NCBI RefSeq assembly: GCF_039542035.1
Contig: NZ_BAABHJ010000016.1
Span: 62,001 to 126,000, forward strand
Length of the DNA: 64,000 nucleotides
Reading direction: 5' to 3'
DNA from: Actinoallomurus liliacearum
GTDB taxonomy: Bacteria; Actinomycetota; Actinomycetes; Streptosporangiales; Streptosporangiaceae
Below, piece by piece: positions 23,022 through 35,164 of the stretch. Below the pieces are notes generated by a model that saw only the letters and a program-made list of their open reading frames with translations, was not told where the DNA came from and did not search any database. How positions within the stretch are numbered: the first letter of the stretch is position 1; each line of letters opens with the position of its first letter. Position numbers and translations under genes: made by a program.

Positions 23022-24301
23022 TGTACCTCATCAAGGGCGCGCGGATCCTCGGCGGAGCGCCCGCCGACATCCTGGTCCGCGACGGCGTCGTCGCCGAGGT
23101 CGGCTCCGGCCTGACGGCGCCGGACGCCACGGTGGTCGACGCGGACGGCCTCATCGCGCTGCCGGGCCTGGTCGACCTGCACACCCACCTCCGCGAGCCC
23201 GGCCGGGAGGACGCCGAGACGGTCGAGAGCGGCACCCGGGCCGCGGCGGTCGGCGGCTACACCGCCGTGCACGCCATGGCCAACACCGAGCCGGTGGCCG
23301 ACACGGCCGGCGTCGTCGAGCAGGTCTGGCGGCTGGGCCGGGAGGCCGGCCACTGCGACGTCCACCCGGTCGGCGCCGTCACCCGCGGCCTGGAGGGCGA
23401 GCGCCTCGCCGAGCTGGGCGCGATGGCCGACTCGGCCGCGCGGGTCCGGGTGTTCTCCGACGACGGGCACTGCGTGTCCGACGCGGTGCTGATGCGCCGC
23501 GCGCTGGAGTACGTCAAGGCGTTCGACGGCGTGGTCGCCCAGCACGCCCAGGAGCCGCGGCTCACCGAGCAGGCGCAGATGAACGAGGGCGAGGTCTCCG
23601 GGCGGCTCGGCCTGGCCGGCTGGCCCGCCGTCGCCGAAGAGGCGATCATCTCCCGCGACTGCCTGCTCGCCGCGCACGTCGGGTCCCGGCTGCACGTCTG
23701 CCACGTCTCGACGGCGGGCTCGGTGGAGATCATCCGGTGGGCGAAGAGCAAGGGCTGGCGGGTCACCGCCGAGGTCACCCCGCACCACCTGCTGCTGACC
23801 GACGAGCTCGCCGAGACGTACGACCCCGTCTACAAGGTGAACCCGCCGCTGCGCACCAAGGCCGACGTCGAGGCGCTGCGCGAGGCGCTCGCCGACGGCA
23901 CGATCGACTGCGTCGCCACCGACCACGCCCCGCACCCGGCCGAGGCCAAGGAGACCGAGTGGGCCCCGGCCGCGATGGGCATGATCGGGCTGGAGACGGC
24001 CCTGTCGGTGGTGCAGGAGGCCATGGTGGAGACCGGCCTGCTCGACTGGGCCGGCGTCGCGGACCGCATGTCGGTCCGCCCCGCGAGCATCGGCCGCCTG
24101 AGCGGCCAGGGCCGCCCGATCGAGGTCGGCGCCCCGGCGAACCTGACGCTGTACGACCCGGCCGTGCGCACGGCCGTCGACCCGACCGGATTCGTCTCGA
24201 AGAGCCGGAACACGCCGTTCGCCGGGCTCGAGCTGCCGGGCCGGGTGCGGGCGACGTTCCTGCGCGGCCGCCCCACCGTTCTGGAAGGGAAACCGAATTG
24301 A
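23021..24301 (+). CDS. pyrC: Dihydroorotase
   Basis: A 426-residue amidohydrolase with zinc ligands in DLHTHLREPGREDAET, the VCHVSTAGSVEIIRWAKSKG segment, and the catalytic ATDHAPHP. The later NPPLRTKADVEAL segment is also typical. It cyclises carbamoyl aspartate to dihydroorotate. ATG 23021 overlaps the pyrB stop by one base; GAGAAGGGAAG provides the ribosome site. The TTGA overlap with carA couples translation. Confidence 0.96.
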   Translation: MYLIKGARILGGAPADILVRDGVVAEVGSGLTAPDATVVDADGLIALPGLVDLHTHLREPGREDAETVESGTRAAAVGGYTAVHAMANTEPVADTAGVVEQVWRLGREAGHCDVHPVGAVTRGLEGERLAELGAMADSAARVRVFSDDGHCVSDAVLMRRALEYVKAFDGVVAQHAQEPRLTEQAQMNEGEVSGRLGLAGWPAVAEEAIISRDCLLAAHVGSRLHVCHVSTAGSVEIIRWAKSKGWRVTAEVTPHHLLLTDELAETYDPVYKVNPPLRTKADVEALREALADGTIDCVATDHAPHPAEAKETEWAPAAMGMIGLETALSVVQEAMVETGLLDWAGVADRMSVRPASIGRLSGQGRPIEVGAPANLTLYDPAVRTAVDPTGFVSKSRNTPFAGLELPGRVRATFLRGRPTVLEGKPN

Positions 24302-25416
24302 ATCGCGCGACCAAACCGGCGCTGCTCGTCCTGGAGGACGGCCGGACCTTCCACGGCACCGCGTACGGCGCCGAGGGCGAGGCGTTCGGGGAGATCGTCT
24401 TCAACACCGGCATGACGGGCTACCAGGAGACGCTGACCGACCCGTCGTACCACCGGCAGATCGTCACGATGACCGCGCCGCACATCGGCAACACCGGCGT
24501 CAACGACGAGGACCCCGAGTCCGGCCGCGTCCAGGTCGCCGGGTACGTCGTCCGCGAGCCGTCCCGGGTCGTCTCGAACTGGCGGGCACGCCGCTCGCTC
24601 GACGACGAGCTGCGCGCGTACGGCGTCGTCGGCATCGCGATCAACGGCACCCGGGCGCTCACCCGCCATCTGCGGGACAAGGGCGCCATGCGGGCCGGGG
24701 TGAGCACCGTCGAGACCGACCCGCAGGCGCTCCTGAAGCGCGTGCTGGACAGCCCCGACATGATCGGCGCCGACCTGGCCCGCGTCGTGTCCACGCCCGA
24801 GCCGTACGTCGTGCGGCCCGAGGGCGAGGTGCGCCACCGGGTCGCGGCGATCGACCTGGGCATCAAGACGATGACGCCCCGGCGCATGGCCGAGCGCGGC
24901 TGCGAGGTGCACGTCCTGCCCGCGACCGTGACCGCCGAGGAGATCCTCGCCCTCGAACCGGACGGGGTCTTCTACAGCAACGGTCCGGGCGACCCCGCCG
25001 CCTGCGACTACGCGGTCGAGTCCCTGCGCGGGGTCCTCGACACCGGCACGCCGGTGTTCGGCATCTGCCTCGGCAACCAGATGCTGGGCCGCGCGCTCGG
25101 CCTGGGCACGTACAAGCTGCGCTTCGGCCACCGCGGCGTGAACCAGCCGGTGCAGGACCGTGCCGACGGCCGGGTGCACATCACCAGCCACAACCACGGC
25201 TTCGCGGTGGAGGCGCCCCTCGACGGCCCGTTCGACACGCCGTACGGTCGCGCCGAGGTCAGCCACGTGGACCTCAACGACGGCGTCGTCGAGGGGCTGC
25301 GGCTGCTCGACCGTCCCGCGTTCAGCGTGCAGTACCACCCGGAGGCGGCTCCGGGCCCGCACGACGCCACCGGCCTGTTCGACCGGTTCTGCGACCTCAT
25401 GGACCGCCACTCATGA
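24298..25416 (+). CDS. carA: Carbamoyl-phosphate synthase small (glutaminase) subunit
   Basis: A 372-residue subunit. The N-terminal domain shows the family signature (FGEIVFNTGMTGYQETLTDP). The class I glutamine amidotransferase domain has the nucleophile in VFGICLGNQMLGRALGLGTY and the His/Glu in SVQYHPEAAPGPHD. It supplies ammonia from glutamine to CarB. The TTG start overlaps the pyrC stop and follows GAAGGGA; TTG is rarer than ATG/GTG but occurs elsewhere in this operon. Confidence 0.95.
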   Translation: MNRATKPALLVLEDGRTFHGTAYGAEGEAFGEIVFNTGMTGYQETLTDPSYHRQIVTMTAPHIGNTGVNDEDPESGRVQVAGYVVREPSRVVSNWRARRSLDDELRAYGVVGIAINGTRALTRHLRDKGAMRAGVSTVETDPQALLKRVLDSPDMIGADLARVVSTPEPYVVRPEGEVRHRVAAIDLGIKTMTPRRMAERGCEVHVLPATVTAEEILALEPDGVFYSNGPGDPAACDYAVESLRGVLDTGTPVFGICLGNQMLGRALGLGTYKLRFGHRGVNQPVQDRADGRVHITSHNHGFAVEAPLDGPFDTPYGRAEVSHVDLNDGVVEGLRLLDRPAFSVQYHPEAAPGPHDATGLFDRFCDLMDRHS

Positions 25417-25609
25417 CCGATGTCTCTGGCCACGAGGCGGACCACGCCTCCGACACCGCGTCCCACGGCCACGTGCCCGTCGACCCGAACGACGCCGTCG
25501 TACGGGCCCGGCCCCCGACACCGCTGGCCCTCATCCTCACCACCGTCGCCGCCGCCCTGACCGTGCTGGCCCTCGTGGCCGTCGCGGTCGCGTCCGGACA
25601 GGGAACCTG

Positions 25610-25610
<1 letters not shown>
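25413..25610 (+). CDS. Small single-pass membrane protein within the pyr operon
   Basis: A 65-residue peptide with a His/Asp-rich N-terminal part (GHEADHASDTASHGHVPVD) and one membrane helix (LALILTTVAAALTVLALVAVAVA). It overlaps carA by 4 bp (ATGA) and carB by 1 bp, so it is translated within the operon. A gene of unassigned function at this position is seen in some other actinobacterial pyr operons. I do not recognise a catalytic role; an interaction with the carbamoyl-phosphate synthase subunits is speculation from position. Confidence 0.72.
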
Positions 25611-28944
<3,334 letters not shown>

Positions 28945-28948
<4 letters not shown>

Positions 28949-29823
28949 CCGACTCACCGGTCGCACCGGTACAGGTGCCCGGAACGGTCCTGACGATCCG
29001 GCGGACCGGGGCCTACCACGCGATGACGCTGGTGGCCCCGGGCATCGCCGAACGCTTCCGGCCGGGGCAGTTCGTCGCCCTGGCCGTCGGCGGCGATCGG
29101 TCGAGCATGCTGACGCGGCGGTGTTTCTTCGTCCGCGAGGTCAAGCCCGACTACGGCGGCACCGTCGAGATCGTCTTCGCGGTACGGGGCGCCGGCACCG
29201 AGTGGCTGGCCGCGCTCCGGCCGCGCGACATCCTCGACGTCGCCGGCCCGCTCGGCCGCCCCTTCCCGCTGCCGCGTCACCCCGTGCGCTGCGTCCTCAT
29301 CGGAGAGGGGCAGTCGGGGGCGGTGCTCTTCCCCCTCGCCGCCGTGCTCCGCCAGCGCGACTGCGCCGTCCACTTCGTGCTGGGCGGCGCCGAGTCCGAC
29401 CACGTCTACGGCACGCGCGCGGCGCGCCGCGTCGGCGAGTCGACGTCCGTCGTCACCGAGGACGGCTCGCTCGGTCACCGGGGCCGCCCCGAGGATCTCC
29501 TGGCGGCCGTGGTCGAGGAGGTCGGCGCCGAGGTGCTGTACGCCTGCGGCCCGACCGAGACGCTGCACGCGGTGTCCCGGATCGCCGTGCGCTACGACCT
29601 GCCCGTGCAGGTCGCGGTCGAGGAGCCCATGTCCTGCGGCGTCGGCGTCTGCCAGGCCTGCGTGCTCCCGGTCATCGACGACGAGGGCGTCACGCACATG
29701 GCGCGCTCGTGCGTGGAGGGCCCGGTGTTCCGCGGTGAGCGGGTGCGCTGGGACGACCTCGGCACGATCCCGTTCGACGCCTACGGCGCCCCCCGCTCGG
29801 TGCTCCCCGGAAGCCCGTCATGA
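28945..29823 (+). CDS. pyrK: Dihydroorotate dehydrogenase electron-transfer subunit
   Basis: A 292-residue ferredoxin-reductase-fold protein with an FAD site (FRPGQFVALAVGG), a nucleotide-binding region (CVLIGEGQSGAVLFPLA, LYACGPTETLHAV) and a C-terminal [2Fe-2S] Cys cluster (EEPMSCGVGVCQACVLPV, later RSCVEGPVF). It passes electrons from PyrD to NAD in the class IB enzyme. The TTG start overlaps carB, and the stop overlaps pyrD (ATGA). Confidence 0.93.
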
Positions 29824-30848
29824 TCGATCTGGAGACCAGCCTCGGCGGCCTCACGCTGCCGAACCCGGTGCTGACCGCGGCCGGCTGCGGCGGGACCGGC
29901 CGCGAGCTGGGCCGCTTCTTCGACGTCGGCCGGCTCGGCGCGCTCGTGACGCCGTCCATCACCCCGCAGCCGCGCGCCGGCCGCCCCGCTCCCCGGCTCA
30001 CCGAGACCCCCTCCGGCGTCCTGAACGCCGCCGGGCTGCAGGGCCCGGGGATCGAGACGTTCCTGCGGCACGACCTGCCCTGGCTCGCCGAGCGGGAGGC
30101 CCGCGTCGTCGTGTCGATCGCCGGTGGCAGCGTGGGGGAGTACGCCGAGGTGGCCCGTCGGCTCGGCGACGCGCCCGGCGTCGCGGCCGTGGAGATCAAC
30201 CTCTCCTGCCCCAACGTCGAGGATCGCGGGTCGATGTTCGCGGCCCACCCGTCGGCCGCCGGCCGCCTCGTACGCGCGGTGCGCGCGAGCACGCCGCGCC
30301 GCCTCCCCGTGGTCGCCAAGCTGTCGGCCGATGTCACCGACATCGTCGGCGTCGCCATGGCGTGCGCCGACGCCGGAGCGGACGGCCTGTCGATGATCAA
30401 CACGCTGCACGGCATGGCCATCGACACGACCACCCTCCGCCCCCGGCTCGCCGGCATCACCGGCGAGCTGTCCGGACCGGCGATCCGCCCCGTGGCGGTC
30501 CGCTGCGTCTACCAGGTGCACGCCGCCCTGCCGGAGGTGCCCATCATCGGGATCGGCGGGATCCGGACCGGCCTGGACGTCCTGGAGTTCGTCCTGGCGG
30601 GCGCCTCGGCCGTCGCCGTGGGCACGGCCACCCTGCACGACCCGTCGGCGTGTGTACGCATCCTGCGCGAGCTCGAGGGGGCGTTGAAGGAGCGCGGCAT
30701 CGACCGGCTCGCCGACGTCGTGGGGCTCGCCCACAAACCGGCGGGGAGCCTCCACCGCCGCATCGACCCGAACGTCGGCCTGGCGGTCGCCGGGGACACC
30801 GCCGGCGTGGGCTCGACCGAGCCGATCGAACAGGAGACCACCCAGTGA
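29820..30848 (+). CDS. pyrD: Dihydroorotate dehydrogenase (class IB catalytic subunit)
   Basis: The FMN-dependent barrel enzyme oxidises dihydroorotate to orotate. Features are LPNPVLTAAGCGGTG, the catalytic Cys in VEINLSCPNVEDRG, SMINTLHGMAID, IIGIGGIRTG and GASAVAVGTATL. The use of a Cys base and the adjacent PyrK show it is class IB (NAD-linked). It is 342 residues, slightly longer than the usual 300-320 because of a C-terminal tail. It overlaps both neighbours by 4 bp. Confidence 0.95.
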   Translation: MIDLETSLGGLTLPNPVLTAAGCGGTGRELGRFFDVGRLGALVTPSITPQPRAGRPAPRLTETPSGVLNAAGLQGPGIETFLRHDLPWLAEREARVVVSIAGGSVGEYAEVARRLGDAPGVAAVEINLSCPNVEDRGSMFAAHPSAAGRLVRAVRASTPRRLPVVAKLSADVTDIVGVAMACADAGADGLSMINTLHGMAIDTTTLRPRLAGITGELSGPAIRPVAVRCVYQVHAALPEVPIIGIGGIRTGLDVLEFVLAGASAVAVGTATLHDPSACVRILRELEGALKERGIDRLADVVGLAHKPAGSLHRRIDPNVGLAVAGDTAGVGSTEPIEQETTQ

Positions 30849-31543
30849 ACACCGCTCCCATCGCCGTCGCGCTCGACGCGGCGGACCTCGAGACCGCCGC
30901 GCGCTGGGCCGCGCTGGTCACTCCGCACGTCAGCACGGTCAAGGTCGGCCTGGAGCTCTACCTGCGCTACGGCCCCGACGTCGTCGCCAGCGTCCGCGGC
31001 GCCAGCGGCGTCCAGGTCTTCCTCGACCTGAAGCTGCACGACATCCCGGCGACCGTCGCGGGCGCCGCGCACGCGGTGTCCCGCCTCAAGCCGGCGTACC
31101 TCACCGTGCACGCCGGCGGCGGCGCCGCCATGATCCGCGCGGCCGTCGAGGCGGCCCCGCAGACCAAGATCGCGGCCGTCACGGTCCTCACGTCGCTGTC
31201 AGAGGCCGATCTGGACGCGCTGGGACTGGGCGGCTCGGCCTCCGACGTCGTGCGCCGCATGGCCGCTCTGGCGGTCGGAGCCGGCGCCCAGGCGCTGGTG
31301 TGCTCCCCCCGCGAGGTCGCGGACGTCCGGGCGGAGGTCGGGCCCGACATCACGCTCATCACGCCGGGCGTACGGCCCGCCGGCAGCGCGACGCAGGACC
31401 AGGCGCGGGTCGCCACCCCGGAGGAGGCCCTCGCGGCCGGAGCCGACCTTCTCGTCATCGGACGGCCCATCACCGGCGCCCCGGACCCGGGCGCCGCGGC
31501 GGCGGGCATCGCGGCGGCGCTCCGCCGCACCGGCGCCGCCTGA
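30845..31543 (+). CDS. pyrF: Orotidine 5'-phosphate decarboxylase
   Basis: A 232-residue barrel with the catalytic Asp-x-Lys-x-x-Asp in FLDLKLHDIPATV, VKVGLELYLRYG, ITLITPGVRPAGS and VIGRPITGAPDPG. It converts OMP to UMP, the last step of the pathway. The GTG start overlaps pyrD by 4 bp. It is the last gene of the operon; no terminator hairpin with a U-tract is obvious in the 80 bp that follow. Confidence 0.95.
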   Translation: MNTAPIAVALDAADLETAARWAALVTPHVSTVKVGLELYLRYGPDVVASVRGASGVQVFLDLKLHDIPATVAGAAHAVSRLKPAYLTVHAGGGAAMIRAAVEAAPQTKIAAVTVLTSLSEADLDALGLGGSASDVVRRMAALAVGAGAQALVCSPREVADVRAEVGPDITLITPGVRPAGSATQDQARVATPEEALAAGADLLVIGRPITGAPDPGAAAAGIAAALRRTGAA

Positions 31544-31564
31544 CCGCTCCGACTCCGCCGGGCC

Positions 31565-31778
31565 GCACGCGTCCCGCGCCGGCCCTCCACGGGCCTTACG
31601 TGTGTGCGCCGGCCGTCCGCCATCCGGCCCTTCGGGGCCGCACATGGTCCGTGCCGACCCTTCGCGACCCGCACGTGGCCCGCGCCGACCCTCCGCGACC
31701 CGCACGTGGTCCGTGCCGGCGTTTCGTGGGCCGTAGGGGCTCGCGCCGGCCCTTCGCGGGTCGTACGCGGCCCGCGCC
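31565..31778. repeat. Imperfect 30-31 bp tandem repeat (minisatellite)
   Basis: Five clear units lie at 31626-31655, 31656-31686, 31687-31717, 31718-31747 and 31748-31778, after two or more degenerate units. The best-kept pair reads GACCCTTCGCGACCCGCACG and GACCCTCCGCGACCCGCACG, each continuing to about TGGCCCGCGCC or TGGTCCGTGCC. The period is not a multiple of three, and no ribosome site or domain supports a gene. Units contain short inverted elements. Function is unknown; possibilities include transcript stabilisation, replication-slippage drift or protein-binding array. Confidence 0.75.
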
Positions 31779-32335
31779 GGCCAACCGCCATCGGGCGGGG
31801 ATCGCCCGGCCGTATGCGGGCCGCGCAGGGCCGGCGTACGGCCCCGGCGTTCCGAGGGGCACTCAGGTTTCGCACGCGGGCCGCACGGCGGCGTGCGTCC
31901 CGCCGGCGTCCGGGAAGCGTCAGGGAGCGCCGCGGCTCTCGTACGTCGGCTGTAGAGGCCGCCAGGTACCCCTGTGGGGCGCGGGGAGCGGTGTCGCGCT
32001 GTTCGGGCCCCACGCGTCCCCAGAGAGGCGCTGGGGGCCGGTATGGGCCACCCGGGGCCCGGCCGCCACGGGCAACGCGTCTCCGGGGGAGTGTTGGGGG
32101 CCGCTGTGGGCCGCCCGCCGCACGCGCCTCCAGGGGGCCGGTGTGGGCCGTCCGCCGTCCGGTGCCGTGGGCGGGGTCCGGCGGGTCGGAGGCGCGGGAG
32201 CGCGCCGTCCCGAACGGTGTGGGCGATCCGGGGGTGCCGGGCGGTCCGGGGGCGCTTGACTGACCCGTTTTCCGCTCGCAAGAAACGCCAGGCCGTCGTA
32301 CGGTTCGGGGTGTAAGAACCCCCTACTTTCAATAC
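31779..32335. other. GC-rich gene-free block with degenerate repeats upstream of mihF
   Basis: Several long frames cross this block on both strands, but they are Arg/Pro/Gly-rich, unrelated to any domain and conflict with each other, so none is annotated. A second loose repeat family (GGGGGCCGGTATGGGCC-like) occurs near 32031-32160. The composition becomes more AT-rich after about 32270, where the mihF promoter region begins. Confidence 0.55.
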
Positions 32336-32343
32336 AGTGAGTG

Positions 32344-32358
32344 ATGAGGACACCTCAT
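32344..32358. promoter_or_regulatory. Inverted repeat upstream of mihF
   Basis: ATGAGG and CCTCAT form 6-bp inverted arms around three bases, flanked by AGTGA elements at about 32337 and 32361. It lies about 60 bp upstream of the promoter-like sequence for mihF. It could be an operator; AGTGA is a BldD-type half-site, but this link is only suggestive. Confidence 0.35.
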
Positions 32359-32403
32359 AGAGTGACATCGGTAACTTAAAACCGGGCTATATGGCCTTTC
32401 ACG

Positions 32404-32433
32404 TTGCTTTATGGGCCCCGAACTCGCTAGGTT
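32404..32433 (+). promoter_or_regulatory. Sigma70-type promoter of mihF
   Basis: TTGCTT (32404-32409) and TAGGTT (32428-32433) are separated by 18 bp, close to the actinobacterial vegetative consensus TTGACa/TAgraT. Transcription would begin near 32440, leaving about a 40-nt leader before the mihF GTG. The local base composition is unusually AT-rich for the window. Confidence 0.6.
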
Positions 32434-32479
32434 CCCAAGCCGTCCGACTCAATCGAGTGGAAACACGAGGTGACCCGGC

Positions 32480-32806
32480 GTGGCGCTTCCGCCCCTAACC
32501 CCTGAACAGCGCGCCGCAGCCCTGGAAAAGGCTGCAAAGGCTCGCAAAGAGCGTGCCGAGGTCAAAGACCGGCTCAAGCACGGGGGTACCTCCCTCGCTG
32601 AGGTTCTCAAGGATGGGCAGGCCGACGACGTCATCGGCAAGATGAAGGTGTCGGCTCTGCTGGAGTCCCTGCCTGGCGTCGGCAAGGTCCGTGCCAAGCA
32701 GATCATGGAGCGGCTCGGTATCGCCGAGTCCCGCCGCGTGCGGGGTCTCGGTGCCAACCAGCGCGCCGCTCTCGAGCGTGAGTTCGGCGGCGGTGGAAAT
32801 CGCTGA
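32480..32806 (+). CDS. mihF: Actinobacterial integration host factor (mihF/sIHF type)
   Basis: A 108-residue nucleoid protein with the conserved N-terminus (MALPPLTPEQRAAALEKA) and helix-two-turn-helix core (LLESLPGVGKVRAKQIMERL, GIAESRRVRGLGANQRAAL). The family bends DNA, influences supercoiling and chromosome compaction, and is unrelated to E. coli IHF. The GTG start follows GAGGTGA. It is immediately upstream of gmk, a conserved order in actinobacteria. Confidence 0.95.
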   Translation: MALPPLTPEQRAAALEKAAKARKERAEVKDRLKHGGTSLAEVLKDGQADDVIGKMKVSALLESLPGVGKVRAKQIMERLGIAESRRVRGLGANQRAALEREFGGGGNR

Positions 32807-32861
32807 CCGAGCCGCGGACGGGCGCGGCGGGCAGACCGCCGCGGCCGGCTCCGCCATCCCC

Positions 32862-33446
32862 ATGGCGGGCGGCTCCATCCCGTCCAGGCGCCTGACGGTC
32901 CTCTCCGGACCGTCCGGCGTCGGCAAGAGCACGGTCGTCGCCGAGATCCGGCGTGCCCACCCGGAGGTGTGGCTGTCGGTCTCGGTGACAACTCGTGCCC
33001 CTCGTCCTGGCGAGGTCCACGGTGTGCACTACTTCTTCGTCGACGGAGCCGAGTTCGATCGGCTCGTCGGCGAGGGGGAACTGCTCGAGTGGGCCGAGTT
33101 CGCGGGAAATCGGTACGGCACGCCGCGCCGCGCGGTGCTCGAGCACCTCGAAGCCGGCGTGCCGGTCCTGCTCGAGATCGACCTGCAGGGCGCCCGTCAG
33201 GTGCACACGGCCATGCCGGAGGCGCTGTTCGTGTTCCTCGCGCCGCCGTCCTGGGGCGAGCTGGTCCGCCGCCTGGTCGGCCGTGGCACGGAGCCCGCCG
33301 AGGTGATCGAACGCCGCCTCGAGGCCGCCCGCATCGAACTGGCGGCCGAGAAGGAGTTCGACGTCACGCTCGTCAACACGTCCGTCCGGGACGTCTGTGC
33401 CGAGCTGGTAGCCTTGCTGGCTGCACAACCACCGAACTCCGACTAG
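32862..33446 (+). CDS. gmk: Guanylate kinase
   Basis: Phosphorylates GMP to GDP. The P-loop is LTVLSGPSGVGKSTV; further family motifs are SVTTRAPRPGEVHGVHY, GNRYGTPR, LLEIDLQGARQV and VFLAPPSW. The ATG at 32862 leaves a nine-residue lead before the conserved strand. GTG 32793, overlapping mihF by 14 bp, would extend the N-terminus by 23 residues, as in some relatives, and cannot be excluded; neither start has a clear ribosome site. Confidence 0.93.
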   Translation: MAGGSIPSRRLTVLSGPSGVGKSTVVAEIRRAHPEVWLSVSVTTRAPRPGEVHGVHYFFVDGAEFDRLVGEGELLEWAEFAGNRYGTPRRAVLEHLEAGVPVLLEIDLQGARQVHTAMPEALFVFLAPPSWGELVRRLVGRGTEPAEVIERRLEAARIELAAEKEFDVTLVNTSVRDVCAELVALLAAQPPNSD

Positions 33447-33460
33447 CGGAAGGCGCAGGA

Positions 33461-33727
33461 GTGGCATCGAATGCCCCTGGTGCCGAAGGCATCACCAACC
33501 CGCCGATCGACGACCTGCTGAAGATCGTCGACAGCAAGTACAGCCTTGTGATCATGGGGGCCAAGCGCGCCCGTCAGATCAACGCCTACTACGCCCAGCT
33601 CGGCGAGGGCCTCCTGGAGTACGTCGGTCCCCTGGTGGAGACCCAGGTTCAGGAGAAGCCGCTGTCGATCGCGCTGCGCGAGGTCCGCGAGGGCCTGCTT
33701 CACTCCGAGGCCATCGAAGGCGTCTGA
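33461..33727 (+). CDS. rpoZ: RNA polymerase omega subunit
   Basis: An 88-residue protein with the conserved NPPIDDLLKIVDSKYSLVI, AKRARQINAYYAQLGEG and EKPLSIALREVREGLL. Omega binds near the beta' C-terminus and helps assemble the polymerase; in other bacteria it contributes to ppGpp binding. The GTG start lies 14 bp after gmk, behind GGAAGG. The arrangement gmk-rpoZ-coaBC is conserved. Confidence 0.95.
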   Translation: MASNAPGAEGITNPPIDDLLKIVDSKYSLVIMGAKRARQINAYYAQLGEGLLEYVGPLVETQVQEKPLSIALREVREGLLHSEAIEGV

Positions 33728-33826
33728 GTTGTCCTCCGGCGGCCCCGGGGCGTGTCCCGCCCCCGACCCGCGCGCGTCCGCGGCGTCCCATCGACGCCGT
33801 GCCGTGCTCGGTGAAAGGGCCTGCCG

Positions 33827-35047
33827 GTGAGTGAGGTCGCGGCGCGGTCCGGGCGGCCCCGCGTGCTCCTCGGGGTGGGCGGCGGCATCGCCGCGTACAA
33901 GGTCTGCGAGCTGCTGCGGCGGCTGACCGAGTCCGGCCACGACGTCCGGGTGATCCCGACGCGTGACGCGCTGCGCTTCGTCGGCGAGCCGACGTGGGCG
34001 GCGCTGTCCGGCGAGCCGGTGACGACCGAGGTCTGGTCGGGCGTCGCCGAGGTGCCGCACGTCCGCCTCGGGCAGGGCGCCGACCTCGTCTTCGTCGCCC
34101 CGGCCACCGCCGACCTGCTGGCCCGGGCGGCGCACGGCCTCGCCGACGACCTGCTGACCAACACCCTGCTGACGGCCCGGTGCCCGGTCGTGTTCGCGCC
34201 CGCGATGCACACCGAGATGTGGGAACACCCCGCGACCCAGGCCAACGTCGCGACGCTGCGCTCGCGGGGCTGCGTCGTGATCGAGCCGGCCGTCGGGCGG
34301 CTGACCGGCGCCGACTCCGGCAAGGGGCGGCTGCCCGATCCGGACGCCCTGTTCGACGCCGCGCGCCTCGTCCTGGCGCGGCGGGACCTGCCGGCCGACC
34401 TCACCGGCCGCCACGTCGTCGTGTCGGCGGGCGGCACCCGGGAGCCCATCGACCCGGTGCGGTTCATCGGAAACCGCTCGTCCGGCCTGCAGGGGTACGC
34501 CCTGGCGCGGACCGCGCTCGCGCGCGGCGCCCGGGTCACGCTCGTCGCCGCGAACGTCGCGCTGCCGGACCCGGCGGGCGCCGACGTCCTGCGCGTCGGC
34601 TCGGCGCTCGAGCTGCGCGACGCGGTGCTCAAGGCGGCCGGCGAGGCCGACGCCGTGGTGATGGCCGCCGCGGTGGCCGACTTCCGGCCGGCCGGCTACC
34701 GCGACGTTAAGATCAAGAAAACGGACGAGGTCGAACCGGACCCGATCCGCCTGGTCAAGAACCCCGACGTCCTCGTCGAGCTCGTCACCGCGCGCCGCCC
34801 CGGACAGGTGATCGTCGGGTTCGCCGCCGAGACGAACGACGTGTTGCGCCACGGCCGGGAGAAGCTCGCCCGCAAGGGCTGTGACCTGCTGGTGGTCAAC
34901 GAGGTGGGGGAGCGGCTGACGTTCGGCACCCCGGACAACGCCGCGGTGATCCTCTCGGCCGACGGCGGCTCCGTCGATGTGCCGCGCGGCTCGAAGGAGG
35001 CGCTCGCCGACGTCGTATGGGATCAGGTGGCCGGACGGCTAGAGTGA
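33827..35047 (+). CDS. coaBC: Bifunctional phosphopantothenoylcysteine decarboxylase/ligase
   Basis: A 406-residue fusion for coenzyme A synthesis. The CoaC half (about 1-190) has LLGVGGGIAAYK, the flavin-site FVAPATADLLA and the actinobacterial APAMHTEMWEHP, where His replaces the Asn common in other bacteria. The CoaB half starts near VVVSAGGTREPIDPVRFIGN and continues through KIKKTDEVEPDPIRLVKNPD to VVNEVG. The GTG start follows GAAAGGGCC. It is downstream of rpoZ with 99 bp between. Confidence 0.95.
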   Translation: MSEVAARSGRPRVLLGVGGGIAAYKVCELLRRLTESGHDVRVIPTRDALRFVGEPTWAALSGEPVTTEVWSGVAEVPHVRLGQGADLVFVAPATADLLARAAHGLADDLLTNTLLTARCPVVFAPAMHTEMWEHPATQANVATLRSRGCVVIEPAVGRLTGADSGKGRLPDPDALFDAARLVLARRDLPADLTGRHVVVSAGGTREPIDPVRFIGNRSSGLQGYALARTALARGARVTLVAANVALPDPAGADVLRVGSALELRDAVLKAAGEADAVVMAAAVADFRPAGYRDVKIKKTDEVEPDPIRLVKNPDVLVELVTARRPGQVIVGFAAETNDVLRHGREKLARKGCDLLVVNEVGERLTFGTPDNAAVILSADGGSVDVPRGSKEALADVVWDQVAGRLE

Positions 35048-35164
35048 AGCCGCCGGTCCTCCGTACGCCTCAAGCGTCGCTCGACCGGCCCCGGCTAGAC
35101 TTCGGCCACCGGAAATGACCACTCTGCTACGTCAGTCAGCAGCCGCTGCAAGGAGTACACCTAC

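Noticed and set aside
31199..32368. Long open frames on both strands between pyrF and mihF
   Set aside because: They are Arg/Pro/Gly-rich, overlap each other, run into pyrF and include a repeat whose period is not a multiple of three; no domain supports them.
35048..35164. Possible SAM riboswitch before metK
   Set aside because: The 117-bp leader shows none of the conserved SAM-I or SAM-II core motifs.
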